From positions 1,922,001 through 1,986,000 of the forward strand of contig NZ_OCSR01000001.1 in the NCBI RefSeq assembly GCF_900230185.1: a stretch of DNA of 64,000 nt, written 5' to 3'. This document shows, piece by piece, positions 1 through 8,533 of the stretch (the first letter of the stretch is position 1; every line of letters begins with the position of its first letter). Position numbers and translations under genes: made by a program. Origin of the DNA: Burkholderia sp. OK233. GTDB lineage: Bacteria; Pseudomonadota; Gammaproteobacteria; Burkholderiales; Burkholderiaceae. The notes beneath the pieces were generated by a model that worked only from the letters and a program-made list of their open reading frames with translations, did no database searches and was not told where the DNA came from.

Positions 1-458
1 TCGCGCTCGACGATGAAACAGTCCGGCGCCTTGATGTCTTCAAGGTTGATACCGCCGAAGGTCGGCTCAAGTGCACAGATGACGTCGACCAGCTTGTGCG
101 GATCGGACTCGTTCAGTTCGATATCGAACACGTCGATGCCGGCGAACTTCTTGAACAGGACGGCCTTGCCTTCCATGACCGGCTTCGAAGCGAGCGGCCC
201 GATGTTGCCGAGACCCAGCACCGCGGTGCCGTTCGTGACGACGCCGACCAGGTTGCTGCGCGCGGTGAAACGTGCGGCGTTCAGCGGGTTTTCGACGATT
301 TCCTCACACGCGAACGCAACGCCCGGCGAGTACGCCAGCGCGAGATCGCGCTGGTTGATCATCTGCTTGGTCGGGGCGATTGCGATCTTCCCGGGGGTCG
401 GGAACTCGTGATAATCGAGGGCGGCTTCGCGGAGTTTGCTATTGGCGGGAGTCGTCAT
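1..458 (-). CDS. maeB: NADP-dependent malic enzyme, N-terminal part (cut by window edge)
   Basis: This is the first 152 residues of a malic enzyme, which oxidatively decarboxylates malate to pyruvate in the cytoplasm. The N-terminus matches the MaeB type closely: a HEFPTPGKI block near residue 17, the catalytic Tyr in LAYSPGVA (about Y43), the catalytic Lys in KPVMEGK (about K98) and the metal-binding INLEDIKAP segment (E140, D141). The rest of the malic domain, the NAD-binding domain and any phosphotransacetylase-like C-terminal domain lie beyond base 1. The start at 458 aligns with the usual MaeB N-terminus, but an in-frame ATG at 503 preceded by GGGG is possible and would add 15 residues. 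The gene is divergent from thiL. Confidence 0.93.
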   Translation of the reverse strand, partial: MTTPANSKLREAALDYHEFPTPGKIAIAPTKQMINQRDLALAYSPGVAFACEEIVENPLNAARFTARSNLVGVVTNGTAVLGLGNIGPLASKPVMEGKAVLFKKFAGIDVFDIELNESDPHKLVDVICALEPTFGGINLEDIKAPDCFIVER

Positions 459-710
459 AAGGCGGGCTTCGAAGTGCGGATTAGAATAGATGTTCGACGG
501 CATTGTAGCCCCAATTGCCGGCTCAATTCCTTCAATACGGGTACAACTGCCGCGACTGAAACATAGCGAAAGGCAGACACGGCGCGCGTTGAGCCAACCA
601 CTAGCTGAATCGGAGTTGAGTGCGAATAGAGTGTTTACCCGCGGGCATCTCCGTACAATGCGCGCCGATAGCGGTTTTTCGTTGCACTTATCCATTCAGC
701 CATTGCCACC

Positions 711-1709
711 ATGCTCTCCGAGTTTTCGCTGATCGATCGCTTCTTCGCCCGCCGCGCAGCCGCTGCGTCGACCCGTGCTGCCGAAGGCGAGCTCGGCATC
801 GGCGATGACTGCGCCCTACTCGCGCCGCGCCCCGGCGAAATGCTGGCGATATCGACGGACATGCTGGTGGAAGGCCGCCACTTCTTTCCCGATATTGATC
901 CCGAGGCGCTCGGTCACAAGGCGCTCGCGGTGAACCTGTCGGACCTGGCCGCGATGGGTGCCCGCCCGCGGGCGTTCACCCTGGCGTTCTCCTTGCCCAA
1001 AGCCGACGAAGCGTGGCTCGCCGCCTTCAGCAATGGTCTCTTCGCGCTGGCTGAGCGCTACGGCTGCGATCTGATCGGCGGTGACACGACCGGCGGCCCG
1101 TTGAATCTGTGCATCACCGTGTTCGGCAGCGTGCGGCCGCAAGTTGCGCTGCGCCGCGACGCCGCGCAACCGGGCGACGATATCTGGATCTCCGGCACGC
1201 TCGGCGACGCACGTGCCGGCCTCGGCGTACAGCGTGACGAGTGGTCCGCCGATGCCAGCGACACTGCGACGTTTCGTCGCGCCCTCGAACGCCCGGAGCC
1301 GCGCATCTTCCTCGGTCTCGCGTTGCGCGGCATCGCGCATGCAGCGCTCGATCTATCGGACGGACTCGCCGGCGACCTGCTGCACATTCTTGAGCGGTCA
1401 CACGTGGGCGCCACCGTCGACGCCGACGCCGTGCCACGTTCGGCCGCGCTGCGCCGCCTCGCACCCGAGATCCAGCGGCGCTGCACGCTAGCTGGCGGCG
1501 ATGACTACGAGCTGTGCTTCACCGCGCCGGTTGCTGCGCGCGCCAAGGTCGAAGCAGCCGGCCGCGAGGTAGCCGTACTGGTCACCCGCATCGGTACAAT
1601 AAACGCTCTTCAAACGGCGGCCGACCGCCCGGCGATCGGCTGGCGCGATGCCGCCGGCGCGCCGCTCACCCTGACGTTGCAAGGCTTCGACCATTTCCAT
1701 GCAGACTGA
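711..1709 (+). CDS. thiL: Thiamine-monophosphate kinase
   Basis: ThiL phosphorylates thiamine monophosphate to thiamine pyrophosphate with ATP, the last step of cofactor synthesis. The 332 residues match the usual family length. Family motifs seen in order are GIGDDCA (about 29-35), the metal-binding STDM (48-51), the AVNLSDLAAMG loop (73-83), GGDTTGGP near 125 and DLSDGLAGD near 220. These form the ATP/Mg site of the PurM/ThiL superfamily. The gene overlaps the proposed pgpA start by 11 bp, so the two are probably co-transcribed and translationally coupled. Confidence 0.97.
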   Translation: MLSEFSLIDRFFARRAAAASTRAAEGELGIGDDCALLAPRPGEMLAISTDMLVEGRHFFPDIDPEALGHKALAVNLSDLAAMGARPRAFTLAFSLPKADEAWLAAFSNGLFALAERYGCDLIGGDTTGGPLNLCITVFGSVRPQVALRRDAAQPGDDIWISGTLGDARAGLGVQRDEWSADASDTATFRRALERPEPRIFLGLALRGIAHAALDLSDGLAGDLLHILERSHVGATVDADAVPRSAALRRLAPEIQRRCTLAGGDDYELCFTAPVAARAKVEAAGREVAVLVTRIGTINALQTAADRPAIGWRDAAGAPLTLTLQGFDHFHAD

Positions 1710-2271
1710 TCCACCGCTGGTCCCCGCCGACGATCTGATCGGCCATCCGCAGCCCAACGCGTCCGGCCCGCGCGCGCCCCGTCCTCAGCCGCGCCGCGCC
1801 ACCGCGCGTTTCATGCTGTCGCATCCGCTGCACATTCTGTCACTGGGTTTTGGCAGCGGCTTGTCGCCGGTTGCGCCGGGCACCATCGGCACCCTGTTCG
1901 CATGGGCCTCGTTCGCCGTCCTGAGCCGTTATCTGACCGTGGTCGAATGGGGCGTGCTAATCGTCGTCGGCTTTTTCGGCGGTATTGCGATTTGCGGTTT
2001 TACCGCGAAGAAACTGGGTACCGACGATCCGTCGCCGGTCGTCTGGGACGAAATCATCGCATTCTGGCTGGTGCTGCTGATGGTCACACCGGTCACGCTA
2101 ACCGGGCAACTCTGGGCGTTCATCGTGTTCCGCTTCTTCGACATGGTGAAACCGCCGCCAATCGGCTATTTCGATCGCCGACTGAAAGGTGGTTTTGGCA
2201 TCATGTTCGATGACCTCGTCGCCGCGTTCTTCACGTTGCTCGTGATTGCGCTCTGGCGCATGTCGGTTTAA
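1699..2271 (+). CDS. pgpA: Phosphatidylglycerophosphatase A
   Basis: PgpA removes phosphate from phosphatidylglycerophosphate to give phosphatidylglycerol at the inner membrane. The hallmark GSGLSPVAPGTIGTL block, the internal DEIIAFW segment, the FRFFDMVKPPP block and the C-terminal GGFGIMFDDLVAA segment are all present, along with hydrophobic stretches. The first 38 residues are Pro/Arg-rich and not part of the conserved domain. An alternative start at the ATG at 1813 (MLSHPLHI) would give a more typical length, although the upstream start overlaps thiL in the usual operon manner. The gene is followed closely by pncC. Confidence 0.95.
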   Translation: MQTDPPLVPADDLIGHPQPNASGPRAPRPQPRRATARFMLSHPLHILSLGFGSGLSPVAPGTIGTLFAWASFAVLSRYLTVVEWGVLIVVGFFGGIAICGFTAKKLGTDDPSPVVWDEIIAFWLVLLMVTPVTLTGQLWAFIVFRFFDMVKPPPIGYFDRRLKGGFGIMFDDLVAAFFTLLVIALWRMSV

Positions 2272-2360
2272 CCGTTGCCCGTCCGCCGGTGCCGGTCGGC
2301 TTCTGCCCACCCGGCGCCGGCTGCCTCCCGCAGCAGTTCCCCGTTTTCCGGATTGACGCC

Positions 2361-2861
2361 ATGCCTACCGATTCCGTGGTTCACCAGCTCGCGATCCGCG
2401 TGAGCAACCGCCTGCGCGACGAGCGCTTAATGCTCGTCACCGCCGAATCCTGCACGGGCGGCATGGTGGCGACCGCGATCACCGATATTTCCGGTAGCAG
2501 CGGCTGGTTCGAGCGCGGCTTCGTCACGTATTCGAATCAGGCGAAGTCCGAAATGATCGGCGTGCCGGCCGAACTGATCGAAAAGCACGGCGCGGTCAGC
2601 GAACAGGTCGCCCGCGCGATGGCCGAGGGCGCGCTGCGCAACAGTCGCGCGCAGGTGTCCGTCTCGATTACCGGCGTCGCCGGCCCCGGCGGCGGTACTG
2701 AAACCAAGCCGGTTGGCATGGTGTCGTTCGGCTGGAGCAATCGGCTGCATACGTCGGTGGAAACCAAGATCTTCAGGGGCGACCGCGAAAAGATCCGCGT
2801 GCAGGCCGCCGCGCACGCGTTGCGCGGCGTGCTGGCCTTGCTCGACGAGCGCGAACATTAA
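2361..2861 (+). CDS. pncC: Nicotinamide-nucleotide amidohydrolase (CinA C-terminal domain protein)
   Basis: This stand-alone CinA C-terminal domain protein (166 residues) would deamidate nicotinamide mononucleotide to nicotinate mononucleotide in the pyridine nucleotide salvage cycle. It carries the family signature TAESCTGG with its presumed catalytic Ser, followed by SGSSGWFERGFVTYSN and the glycine-rich GVAGPGGGT loop. The N-terminal MoaB-like domain of full CinA is absent, as in many proteobacteria. The ATG at 2361 was chosen because homology begins just after it. An upstream in-frame extension to 2289 has a Pro/Cys-rich sequence without family character. It probably belongs to the thiL-pgpA operon. 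Confidence 0.92.
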   Translation: MPTDSVVHQLAIRVSNRLRDERLMLVTAESCTGGMVATAITDISGSSGWFERGFVTYSNQAKSEMIGVPAELIEKHGAVSEQVARAMAEGALRNSRAQVSVSITGVAGPGGGTETKPVGMVSFGWSNRLHTSVETKIFRGDREKIRVQAAAHALRGVLALLDEREH

Positions 2862-2892
2862 CGTCTGGTTCAAAATCTGAGGCGCCGCCACG

Positions 2893-3414
2893 ATGCCCAA
2901 CATGTCGACTTCGCACGCAGCCAAAGACGAGTTGATCCGCCGCTTCGATCTGAAACCACATCCGGAAGGTGGATTTTTCAGCGAGACATATCGGTCTGCG
3001 GAGTCCGTCCGCCGCGATGACGGTTCAACTCAGACGCGCTCGGCGTCCACCGCGATTTACTACCTGCTCTGCGACGGCGCGCATTCGGCGTGGCATCGGA
3101 TCAAGTCAGACGAGGTCTGGCATTTTTATGCAGGCGAGCCCTTGAATGTCCACGTACTCGACGAAACCGGCTCGCTAATTACGCACAGGCTAGGCAATGC
3201 GCTGACGCATCCGGAGGCCGTGTTTCAGGCGGTGGTGCCCGCGGGTCTGTGGTTTGCCGCGGAGTGCGCGGACCCGGCGACGTTCGCGCTGGTGGGCTGC
3301 ACGGTCGCGCCGGGGTTTGAGTTCAGCGAGTTCGAGCTGGCGGATGTCGAGGCGCTGAAGGCGAGGCATCCGCAGCATGCCGCGTTTATCAAGCGGCTGG
3401 GGCCAGCTACCTGA
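2893..3414 (+). CDS. Cupin-like DUF985 family protein
   Basis: The 173-residue protein matches the DUF985 (Cupin_5) family of small double-stranded beta-helix proteins of uncertain function. Conserved features visible are the N-terminal LKPHPEGGFFSETYRS block (about 20-35), the STAIYYLL segment, SAWHRIKSDEVWHFYAGEPL with its His and Glu residues placed as in metal-binding cupins, and the VVPAGLWFAAE segment near the end. It lies 31 bp after pncC on the same strand and may be the last gene of that transcription unit. No substrate can be assigned from sequence. Confidence 0.85.
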   Translation: MPNMSTSHAAKDELIRRFDLKPHPEGGFFSETYRSAESVRRDDGSTQTRSASTAIYYLLCDGAHSAWHRIKSDEVWHFYAGEPLNVHVLDETGSLITHRLGNALTHPEAVFQAVVPAGLWFAAECADPATFALVGCTVAPGFEFSEFELADVEALKARHPQHAAFIKRLGPAT

Positions 3415-3430
3415 CCGGCCTCACCCTCGA

Positions 3431-4246
3431 TCAGCGGAACGCATTGATCCGGTCACGCGTTTCCATCGCGGCCTTGGCTGCGGCTTCGGCGAAATCGTCA
3501 TCCTTACCGGCGTAGATAATCGCCCGCGATGAGTTGATCAGCATCCCCGTGCCGTTCGCCGTCCGGCCGGCGTTGACCGTCGCCTGAACATCGCCGCCTT
3601 GCGCGCCGATACCCGGAATCAGCAGCGGCATATCGCCGACGATCCCACGCACCACTTCGATTTCCTTCGGGAAAGTCGCGCCGACCACGAGCCCCAGCTG
3701 GCCGCTCGCATTCCACTTGTCCGCCGCCAGTTGCGCGACGACCTGATACAGCGGACGCCCGCCCGTCTCCAGGAACTGCAGGTCCGAACCGCCCGGGTTC
3801 GAGGTCCGGCACAACACGATCACGCCCCTACCCTCGTGCTCCAGATACGGCTCGATCGAATCGAAGCCCATATACGGATTCACTGTCACCGCATCCGCCT
3901 GATAGCGCTCGAAGGCTTCGCGTGCGTACTGCTCGGCGGTGCTGCCGATATCGCCGCGCTTCGCGTCCAGAATCACCGGAAGACCCGGGTGGTTCGCATG
4001 AATATGAGCGATCAGCTGCTCGAGTTGGTCTTCCGCACGATGAGCGGCGAAGTAGGCGATCTGCGGCTTGAACGACGACGCATAGGGTGCGGTCGCATCG
4101 ACGATGGTGCGGCAAAAGTCGAAAATCGCTTCGGGGCGACCCGCGAGCGCGCCCGGGAATTTGCTGGGCTCCGGATCGAGGCCGACGCACAGCAACGAGT
4201 TCGTGCGCTGCCAGGCGTCGTTGAGTGTCTGGATGAAATTGGACAT
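3431..4246 (-). CDS. pyrF: Orotidine 5'-phosphate decarboxylase (type 2)
   Basis: PyrF decarboxylates OMP to UMP, the final step of de novo pyrimidine synthesis. At 271 residues it is the longer type 2 form seen in actinobacteria and many beta-proteobacteria. Visible motifs are the substrate-binding [10 protein letters not shown] segment (22-31), FKPQIAYF (59-66), the catalytic LDAKRGDI tetrad segment (D94, K96, D99), VNPYMGFDS and the phosphate-binding [10 protein letters not shown] loop. It converges with the DUF985 gene, with only 16 bp between stop codons. The 136 bp upstream separate it from the sugar cluster. Confidence 0.97.
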   Translation of the reverse strand: MSNFIQTLNDAWQRTNSLLCVGLDPEPSKFPGALAGRPEAIFDFCRTIVDATAPYASSFKPQIAYFAAHRAEDQLEQLIAHIHANHPGLPVILDAKRGDIGSTAEQYAREAFERYQADAVTVNPYMGFDSIEPYLEHEGRGVIVLCRTSNPGGSDLQFLETGGRPLYQVVAQLAADKWNASGQLGLVVGATFPKEIEVVRGIVGDMPLLIPGIGAQGGDVQATVNAGRTANGTGMLINSSRAIIYAGKDDDFAEAAAKAAMETRDRINAFR

Positions 4247-4382
4247 GGTGAGTCTCGCGGCGAGCCGATAACGGAAGAGGCGCGTATTTTACCTGTCCTG
4301 CGCGGCAAGCCGCGGCCACGCGTTACACCGGTTCAGGCCGGGGCGTGACGGGTACGCCGTACCGCTCCGCCCTGCTCGCCCC

Positions 4383-5435
4383 CTACTGCCGTCGGCGCGA
4401 ACCACGCGCGCCCGGCATCGAGCGCAAACCCGTGCGTTCGACGGTAAAGCGGAACGTGCGCGTGAGGCGTTCGCCGCGCGCAAGCATCGTCATGCCGTTC
4501 TCGCACGCGCCGCCCGCCAGATTCATCGCGTTGATCGGATGATCGACCGGCTCGAAGCAGAAGAAGTCTTCGCGCGGCGGCGTGTACAGCACGTAGTAGT
4601 CGGTGTCGGCGGCGATATTCAGCGACAGGCGCCGCTTCGGCCACACCACCGCCGCCTGCCCGCTCCAGCCCGTGAACGCGTGATTGACGATGATTTCCGG
4701 CAACGGATACGCCACGCCGAATTGCCACGCGGGCGGCGCCGGCACGTGACGCACCGGCAGCCAGTCGTCGCCGGAAAGCCACAGGCCACCCGCCGCAGCC
4801 GACAGCTCGGTATCGGCGTCACGCACAAAAAATGGATGCACGCCCAGCCCGAAAGGCAGCGCCTCGCGACCGGCATTCTCGATGTCCAGCATGATGACGA
4901 GTGTGGGGCCGTCCAGCGTATAGGTTTGCGTCGCGCGGAACGCGTACGGCTTGCCGTCGTGACGATCGAGCGTCAGACGGACATTTTCGCGGTCCGACTC
5001 CGCGACCTGCCAGGCGGAGAGCCAACCGTCGCCATGAATCGGCAAGGCTTCGTCGGTGCGATTTTGCGGCACCTCGACACGCCGCCCGGCCACATTGAAA
5101 TGACCGCCGCCGATCCGGTTCGAATACGGCAGCAGCGGATAGCAGGCCAGCTGGTTCGGCTGGGTATCCGAGGCGACGTGACGGCAGCGCCGGAAAATCG
5201 GCGTGAGCGCGCCGTCGTTACGCCAGTCGAAACGGGTGACGCCGCCGCCGAGCGTCGGCGCCACGTCGAGGCGCAAATGCGCGTTGGCGAGCGTGATGCA
5301 CGCGAGCTCGCCGCCGCTCGTCTCACCGACCGCAACCGCAGAAGTACTGGGACCCGGAAGCACCGGATTGGCCGCCGCGTTGAGTCGCGCGCGCCGGCTC
5401 TGAGAAGAGGCGGAAACAGGATTCGCAACAGTCAT
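4383..5435 (-). CDS. Aldose 1-epimerase family protein
   Basis: This 350-residue protein belongs to the GalM-like mutarotase superfamily, which interconverts alpha and beta anomers of aldoses. Seen motifs are LPYSNRIGGG (the substrate-binding Asn-Arg), LPIHGDGW with a conserved His, GLGVHPFF with the second His, and a C-terminal Phe-Glu-Pro-Val-Asp segment. The ATG at 5435 was chosen because GGAG lies 9 bases upstream. An in-frame ORF reaches 5507 but the added residues are not conserved. It is the last gene of the minus-strand sugar cluster, separated from the lactonase gene by 218 bp, where it would supply the anomer used by the sugar dehydrogenase. A strict sugar preference cannot be read from the sequence. 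Confidence 0.88.
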   Translation of the reverse strand: MTVANPVSASSQSRRARLNAAANPVLPGPSTSAVAVGETSGGELACITLANAHLRLDVAPTLGGGVTRFDWRNDGALTPIFRRCRHVASDTQPNQLACYPLLPYSNRIGGGHFNVAGRRVEVPQNRTDEALPIHGDGWLSAWQVAESDRENVRLTLDRHDGKPYAFRATQTYTLDGPTLVIMLDIENAGREALPFGLGVHPFFVRDADTELSAAAGGLWLSGDDWLPVRHVPAPPAWQFGVAYPLPEIIVNHAFTGWSGQAAVVWPKRRLSLNIAADTDYYVLYTPPREDFFCFEPVDHPINAMNLAGGACENGMTMLARGERLTRTFRFTVERTGLRSMPGARGSRRRQ

Positions 5436-5653
5436 ATCTGGCTCCATCGAGAGGCGTGGGACGTTGCCGTCATTGCTGACGGATGCTGTTGGGCGATTTT
5501 TTTGCACAGGTCGCCTCTGGGTCCGAACTGCATGCTGCCGATCTACTGCCGATTTGCCGGCGCTGGGTTTGCGACATTAACGACTGACTCAGTTTCAAAA
5601 CCACTGCTCGACTACGCTCTGCTGCCTCGCGACTGAGGCTGCGTCATTCTGCG

Positions 5654-6589
5654 CTATGTGGGCGCGCCCTGGAACACCGGCTCCGGCAAACCTTGTCGTC
5701 CGGGTGTTGCGACGAACACGCCACCCGCATGAGAATCGCCCGCGAGCGCGGCGGCATCGAGATCGATACGCGCGCTCGTGATGTACAACGTGTCCAGTTG
5801 CGCAGGCCCCGAAGGAAGTCCCCTTGAAGGCCCGCCAAACGCGACGCAACTCGGCTGCGCGGTCGGCACGTCGACGCGTTCAGTTTCCACGCCATCGGGG
5901 CCATATCGCACCACTCGCCTGCCGCCCCACTGCGCGTTCCACAAACCGCCGTCGCGGTCGACGGTCGAGCCGTCGGGCTCACCGGACGCGTCCGTCAGTC
6001 TCGTGAACACGCGGTCGTTGGCAATACTGCCGTCCGCGCGATAGTCGCAGACGCGAATTTCACGCGTCGGCGAATCGCCGTAGTACATCGTCGCGCCGTC
6101 GGGACTGAACGCGATGCTGTTCGAGATCGCCGGTGCGGGTAGCGGCAAACGCTCCAGCGACAAATCGTGATTCAGACGATAAAACCCGCCGATCGCCTGC
6201 AGCGGCGAGCCTTCGTCTTTCGTACCGAATACGAAACGCCCCTGACGATCGCAGCGGCCATCGTTCACGCGCGTGTTCAAGCCAGCTTCGACGTCGACGA
6301 TACGCTGCGTCTCGCCGGTTGTCAGATCGAAGAACGCGAGATGCGTCGCCAATCCGAGCAGCAGATAGCGCGGATCGGCGCACAACGCAAAACTCCCGAG
6401 ACGCTCGGACATGCGCCAGAACGTGCTGCCGCCGTCGCGCGGGTCATAGCGCCACAGCCGCGCGCCTTCGATGTCGTTCCAGTAGAAGCGATCGGTCCTT
6501 GCGCACCACGTCGCGCCTTCGCCGAGCGTGCATTTCGTGTCGAGCAGCAGCGCCGCGCCATGCGCAGGCAAACCCGCACCCGCACTCAC
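5654..6589 (-). CDS. SMP-30/gluconolactonase family sugar lactonase
   Basis: This 311-residue six-bladed beta-propeller hydrolase would open an aldonolactone (galactono- or arabinonolactone) made by the adjacent dehydrogenase. Metal-site features of SMP-30 proteins are present: the N-terminal LGEGATW Glu, the NDGRCDRQGRF Asn/Asp segment, the ISNSIAFSPDG Asn and the EPDGSTVDRDGGLW Asp. No signal peptide is visible, so it is cytoplasmic. Its start overlaps the stop of the preceding SDR gene by 4 bp, indicating co-translation and a shared pathway. The physiological lactone is inferred from context. Confidence 0.9.
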   Translation of the reverse strand: MSAGAGLPAHGAALLLDTKCTLGEGATWCARTDRFYWNDIEGARLWRYDPRDGGSTFWRMSERLGSFALCADPRYLLLGLATHLAFFDLTTGETQRIVDVEAGLNTRVNDGRCDRQGRFVFGTKDEGSPLQAIGGFYRLNHDLSLERLPLPAPAISNSIAFSPDGATMYYGDSPTREIRVCDYRADGSIANDRVFTRLTDASGEPDGSTVDRDGGLWNAQWGGRRVVRYGPDGVETERVDVPTAQPSCVAFGGPSRGLPSGPAQLDTLYITSARIDLDAAALAGDSHAGGVFVATPGRQGLPEPVFQGAPT

Positions 6590-7386
6590 GCCCAGCCTCC
6601 GTCGACGACGATGTCCTGCGCGGTGATCATCCCGCTGTCATCGGCGGCGAGGAACAACGCCATGCGGGCGAGATCGGCCGGTTGCAGTTCAGCATCGATG
6701 CACTGGCCTTCCTTGATCGAGCGACGGCCGGCATCGTCGAGCCACAACCGTTTCTGCTTTTCCGTCATCACCCAGCCCGGCACCAGCGTATTGACGCGGA
6801 TATTGAAGTGACCGAGGTCGCGCGCAAGACCGCGCGTCAAACCCTGCACCGCCGACTTCGACATCACATACACCGGATAGCCGCCGTTCTTCAGCATCCA
6901 GCTGATCGAGCCGAGATTGATGATCGAACCCGCATTGGCGGCCTTCATGTCCTCCATCACCGCTTGCGCTGCGAAGAACTGATGGCGGATATTCACCGCG
7001 ATACCCGCATCGAAAAACTCGCGCGTCACGTCGCCAATCGCGTGGCGTTTGTCGTTCGCCGCGTTGTTCACCAGCGCCTGAATCGGGCCGAGTGCAGCCT
7101 TCACATCGGCAATCGCTTTTTGCAGCGCGTCGATGTCGGTCAGATCGCAGGGCAGGAACAGCGGCTTGTATTTCGAATCGCCGAGTTCGTCGGCGAGCGC
7201 TTCACCCGCGGTCGCATCAATATCGAAGAACGCGACGCGCGCACCCTGCGCCGCAAAATGCTCGACGAACGATGCGCCGATACCGGTCGCGCCGCCCGTG
7301 ATTAACACCGTTCGGTCGACGAGACTCGGATAGCGGGCAAACGCGTTGTCCGCGAGGCGGTCGTTTGCATTGGCCGGAGACGACAT
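6586..7386 (-). CDS. SDR family NAD(P)-dependent sugar dehydrogenase
   Basis: This is a classical short-chain dehydrogenase of 266 residues. It has the TGGATGIG cofactor loop (about 30-37), the NNAAND segment near 110, a catalytic Ser in NLGSISW, the YVMSK catalytic Tyr/Lys motif and a C-terminal DGGWA tail. Its position directly before the lactonase gene, with 4 bp overlap, makes a sugar 1-dehydrogenase (aldose to aldonolactone) the best guess. The D-galactose/L-arabinose dehydrogenases of Burkholderiales are of this type. A second SDR lies upstream in the same cluster, so which acts on which sugar is unresolved. Confidence 0.88.
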   Translation of the reverse strand: MSSPANANDRLADNAFARYPSLVDRTVLITGGATGIGASFVEHFAAQGARVAFFDIDATAGEALADELGDSKYKPLFLPCDLTDIDALQKAIADVKAALGPIQALVNNAANDKRHAIGDVTREFFDAGIAVNIRHQFFAAQAVMEDMKAANAGSIINLGSISWMLKNGGYPVYVMSKSAVQGLTRGLARDLGHFNIRVNTLVPGWVMTEKQKRLWLDDAGRRSIKEGQCIDAELQPADLARMALFLAADDSGMITAQDIVVDGGWA

Positions 7387-7432
7387 CGTTCGATTCCTTT
7401 TAGAGCGAGGTGGGTGAGCCGCGAGATGAGTC

Positions 7433-7470
7433 GCGGGTTTAGTCCCGGGTTTAATCCCGGGTTTAATCCC
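7433..7470. repeat. 12-bp tandem repeat at the araH 3' end
   Basis: Three consecutive 12-bp units occur here (7433-7444, 7445-7456, 7457-7468). The last two are identical, and the junctions create CCCGGG cores. The repeat spans the araH stop codon and the short gap before the next gene on the minus strand. It may be simple slippage sequence; no function is claimed. Confidence 0.8.
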
Positions 7471-8479
7471 TTGACCCGCGGTTCTTCAACTGGTCGAGCA
7501 GCACAGCGGCGAGCAGGATCGCGCCACGCACGAGGTACTGATAGAACGCGTCGATGTTCATCAGGTTCATCACGTTCTCGACGGTCCCCATGATCAGTAC
7601 GCCGATCACGACACCGGAGATCGTCGCACGACCGCCGAGCAGCGACACGCCGCCCAACACGCAAGCCGAAATCACGTTCAACTCGAAGCCTTCCGCAGCA
7701 TTCGGCTGACCCGACGTAATCCGCGAAGCCAGAATCACACCGGCCAGCGCGGTGACGGCGCCCTGAATCAGGAAGATATAAACGCGCGTGCGTTCGACAT
7801 TGATACCGGCAAGACGCGAAGCTTCCGGATTACCGCCGATTGCCAGCGTATTACGGCCGTACACGGTCTGATTGAGCATCACGCCGAACACGATGAAGCA
7901 CAGCAGCGTGACCCAGATCGGCAGCGACACGCCGAAGAAGCTCAAACCGCCCAGCGCGATAAACGTATCCGACGACACGCCCACAGCCTGCCCGTGCGAC
8001 ACGATAAAGCCGAGACCGCGGACGATTTCCATCGTCGCGAGCGTCGTGATCAGCGCGTTGATGCGCAGATAGGCGATCACGGCGCCGTTGACGAAGCCGA
8101 TCACCGCACCCGCCGCCACCGCCGCAATGATTGCGATGAACGTGTTACCGGTCGCGTTCAGCACCATCGCGCACAACACCCCGGCGAACGCGACCGTCGA
8201 CCCCACCGACAAGTCGAAATCGCGCGATGCCAGACAGAACATCATCGTGCACGCGACCATGCCGATCTGCGAAATCGACAGGGCGAGACCGAGCATGTTC
8301 TCGATCGAGAAGAAGTGGTCGACCATCAGCGACATCGTGATGAACATCACGATGAAGATCAGGATCAGGCTGTACTCGGTGACCTGCTGCCACCATTTCG
8401 CCTTGTCATTGCCTTGCGGAATCAGCGCTTCGGCCGCACTTTTTGCGGCTTGTTGCGCGAGGTTTTCTCTGGCTTGCAT
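7463..8479 (-). CDS. araH: L-arabinose-type ABC transporter permease AraH
   Basis: This is the inner-membrane permease of a monosaccharide ABC importer (338 residues, about 8-10 hydrophobic segments). It aligns by eye with E. coli AraH over its length: FCLASRDFDLSVGS, the INALITTLATMEIVRG segment, YGRNTLAIGGNPEASRLAG, LASRITSGQPNA and ISACVLGGVSLLGG are near-identical blocks. The N-terminus is a hydrophilic tail of about 30 residues. It follows araG by 54 bp in the same transcript. Substrate is likely L-arabinose and/or D-galactose, given the dgo genes in the operon. Confidence 0.93.
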   Translation of the reverse strand: MQARENLAQQAAKSAAEALIPQGNDKAKWWQQVTEYSLILIFIVMFITMSLMVDHFFSIENMLGLALSISQIGMVACTMMFCLASRDFDLSVGSTVAFAGVLCAMVLNATGNTFIAIIAAVAAGAVIGFVNGAVIAYLRINALITTLATMEIVRGLGFIVSHGQAVGVSSDTFIALGGLSFFGVSLPIWVTLLCFIVFGVMLNQTVYGRNTLAIGGNPEASRLAGINVERTRVYIFLIQGAVTALAGVILASRITSGQPNAAEGFELNVISACVLGGVSLLGGRATISGVVIGVLIMGTVENVMNLMNIDAFYQYLVRGAILLAAVLLDQLKNRGSRD

Positions 8480-8533
8480 GTTGAAGACTCCTCCCGTTCC
8501 CCACGGGTTGCCGGACTTTCGTCCAAATAATGT

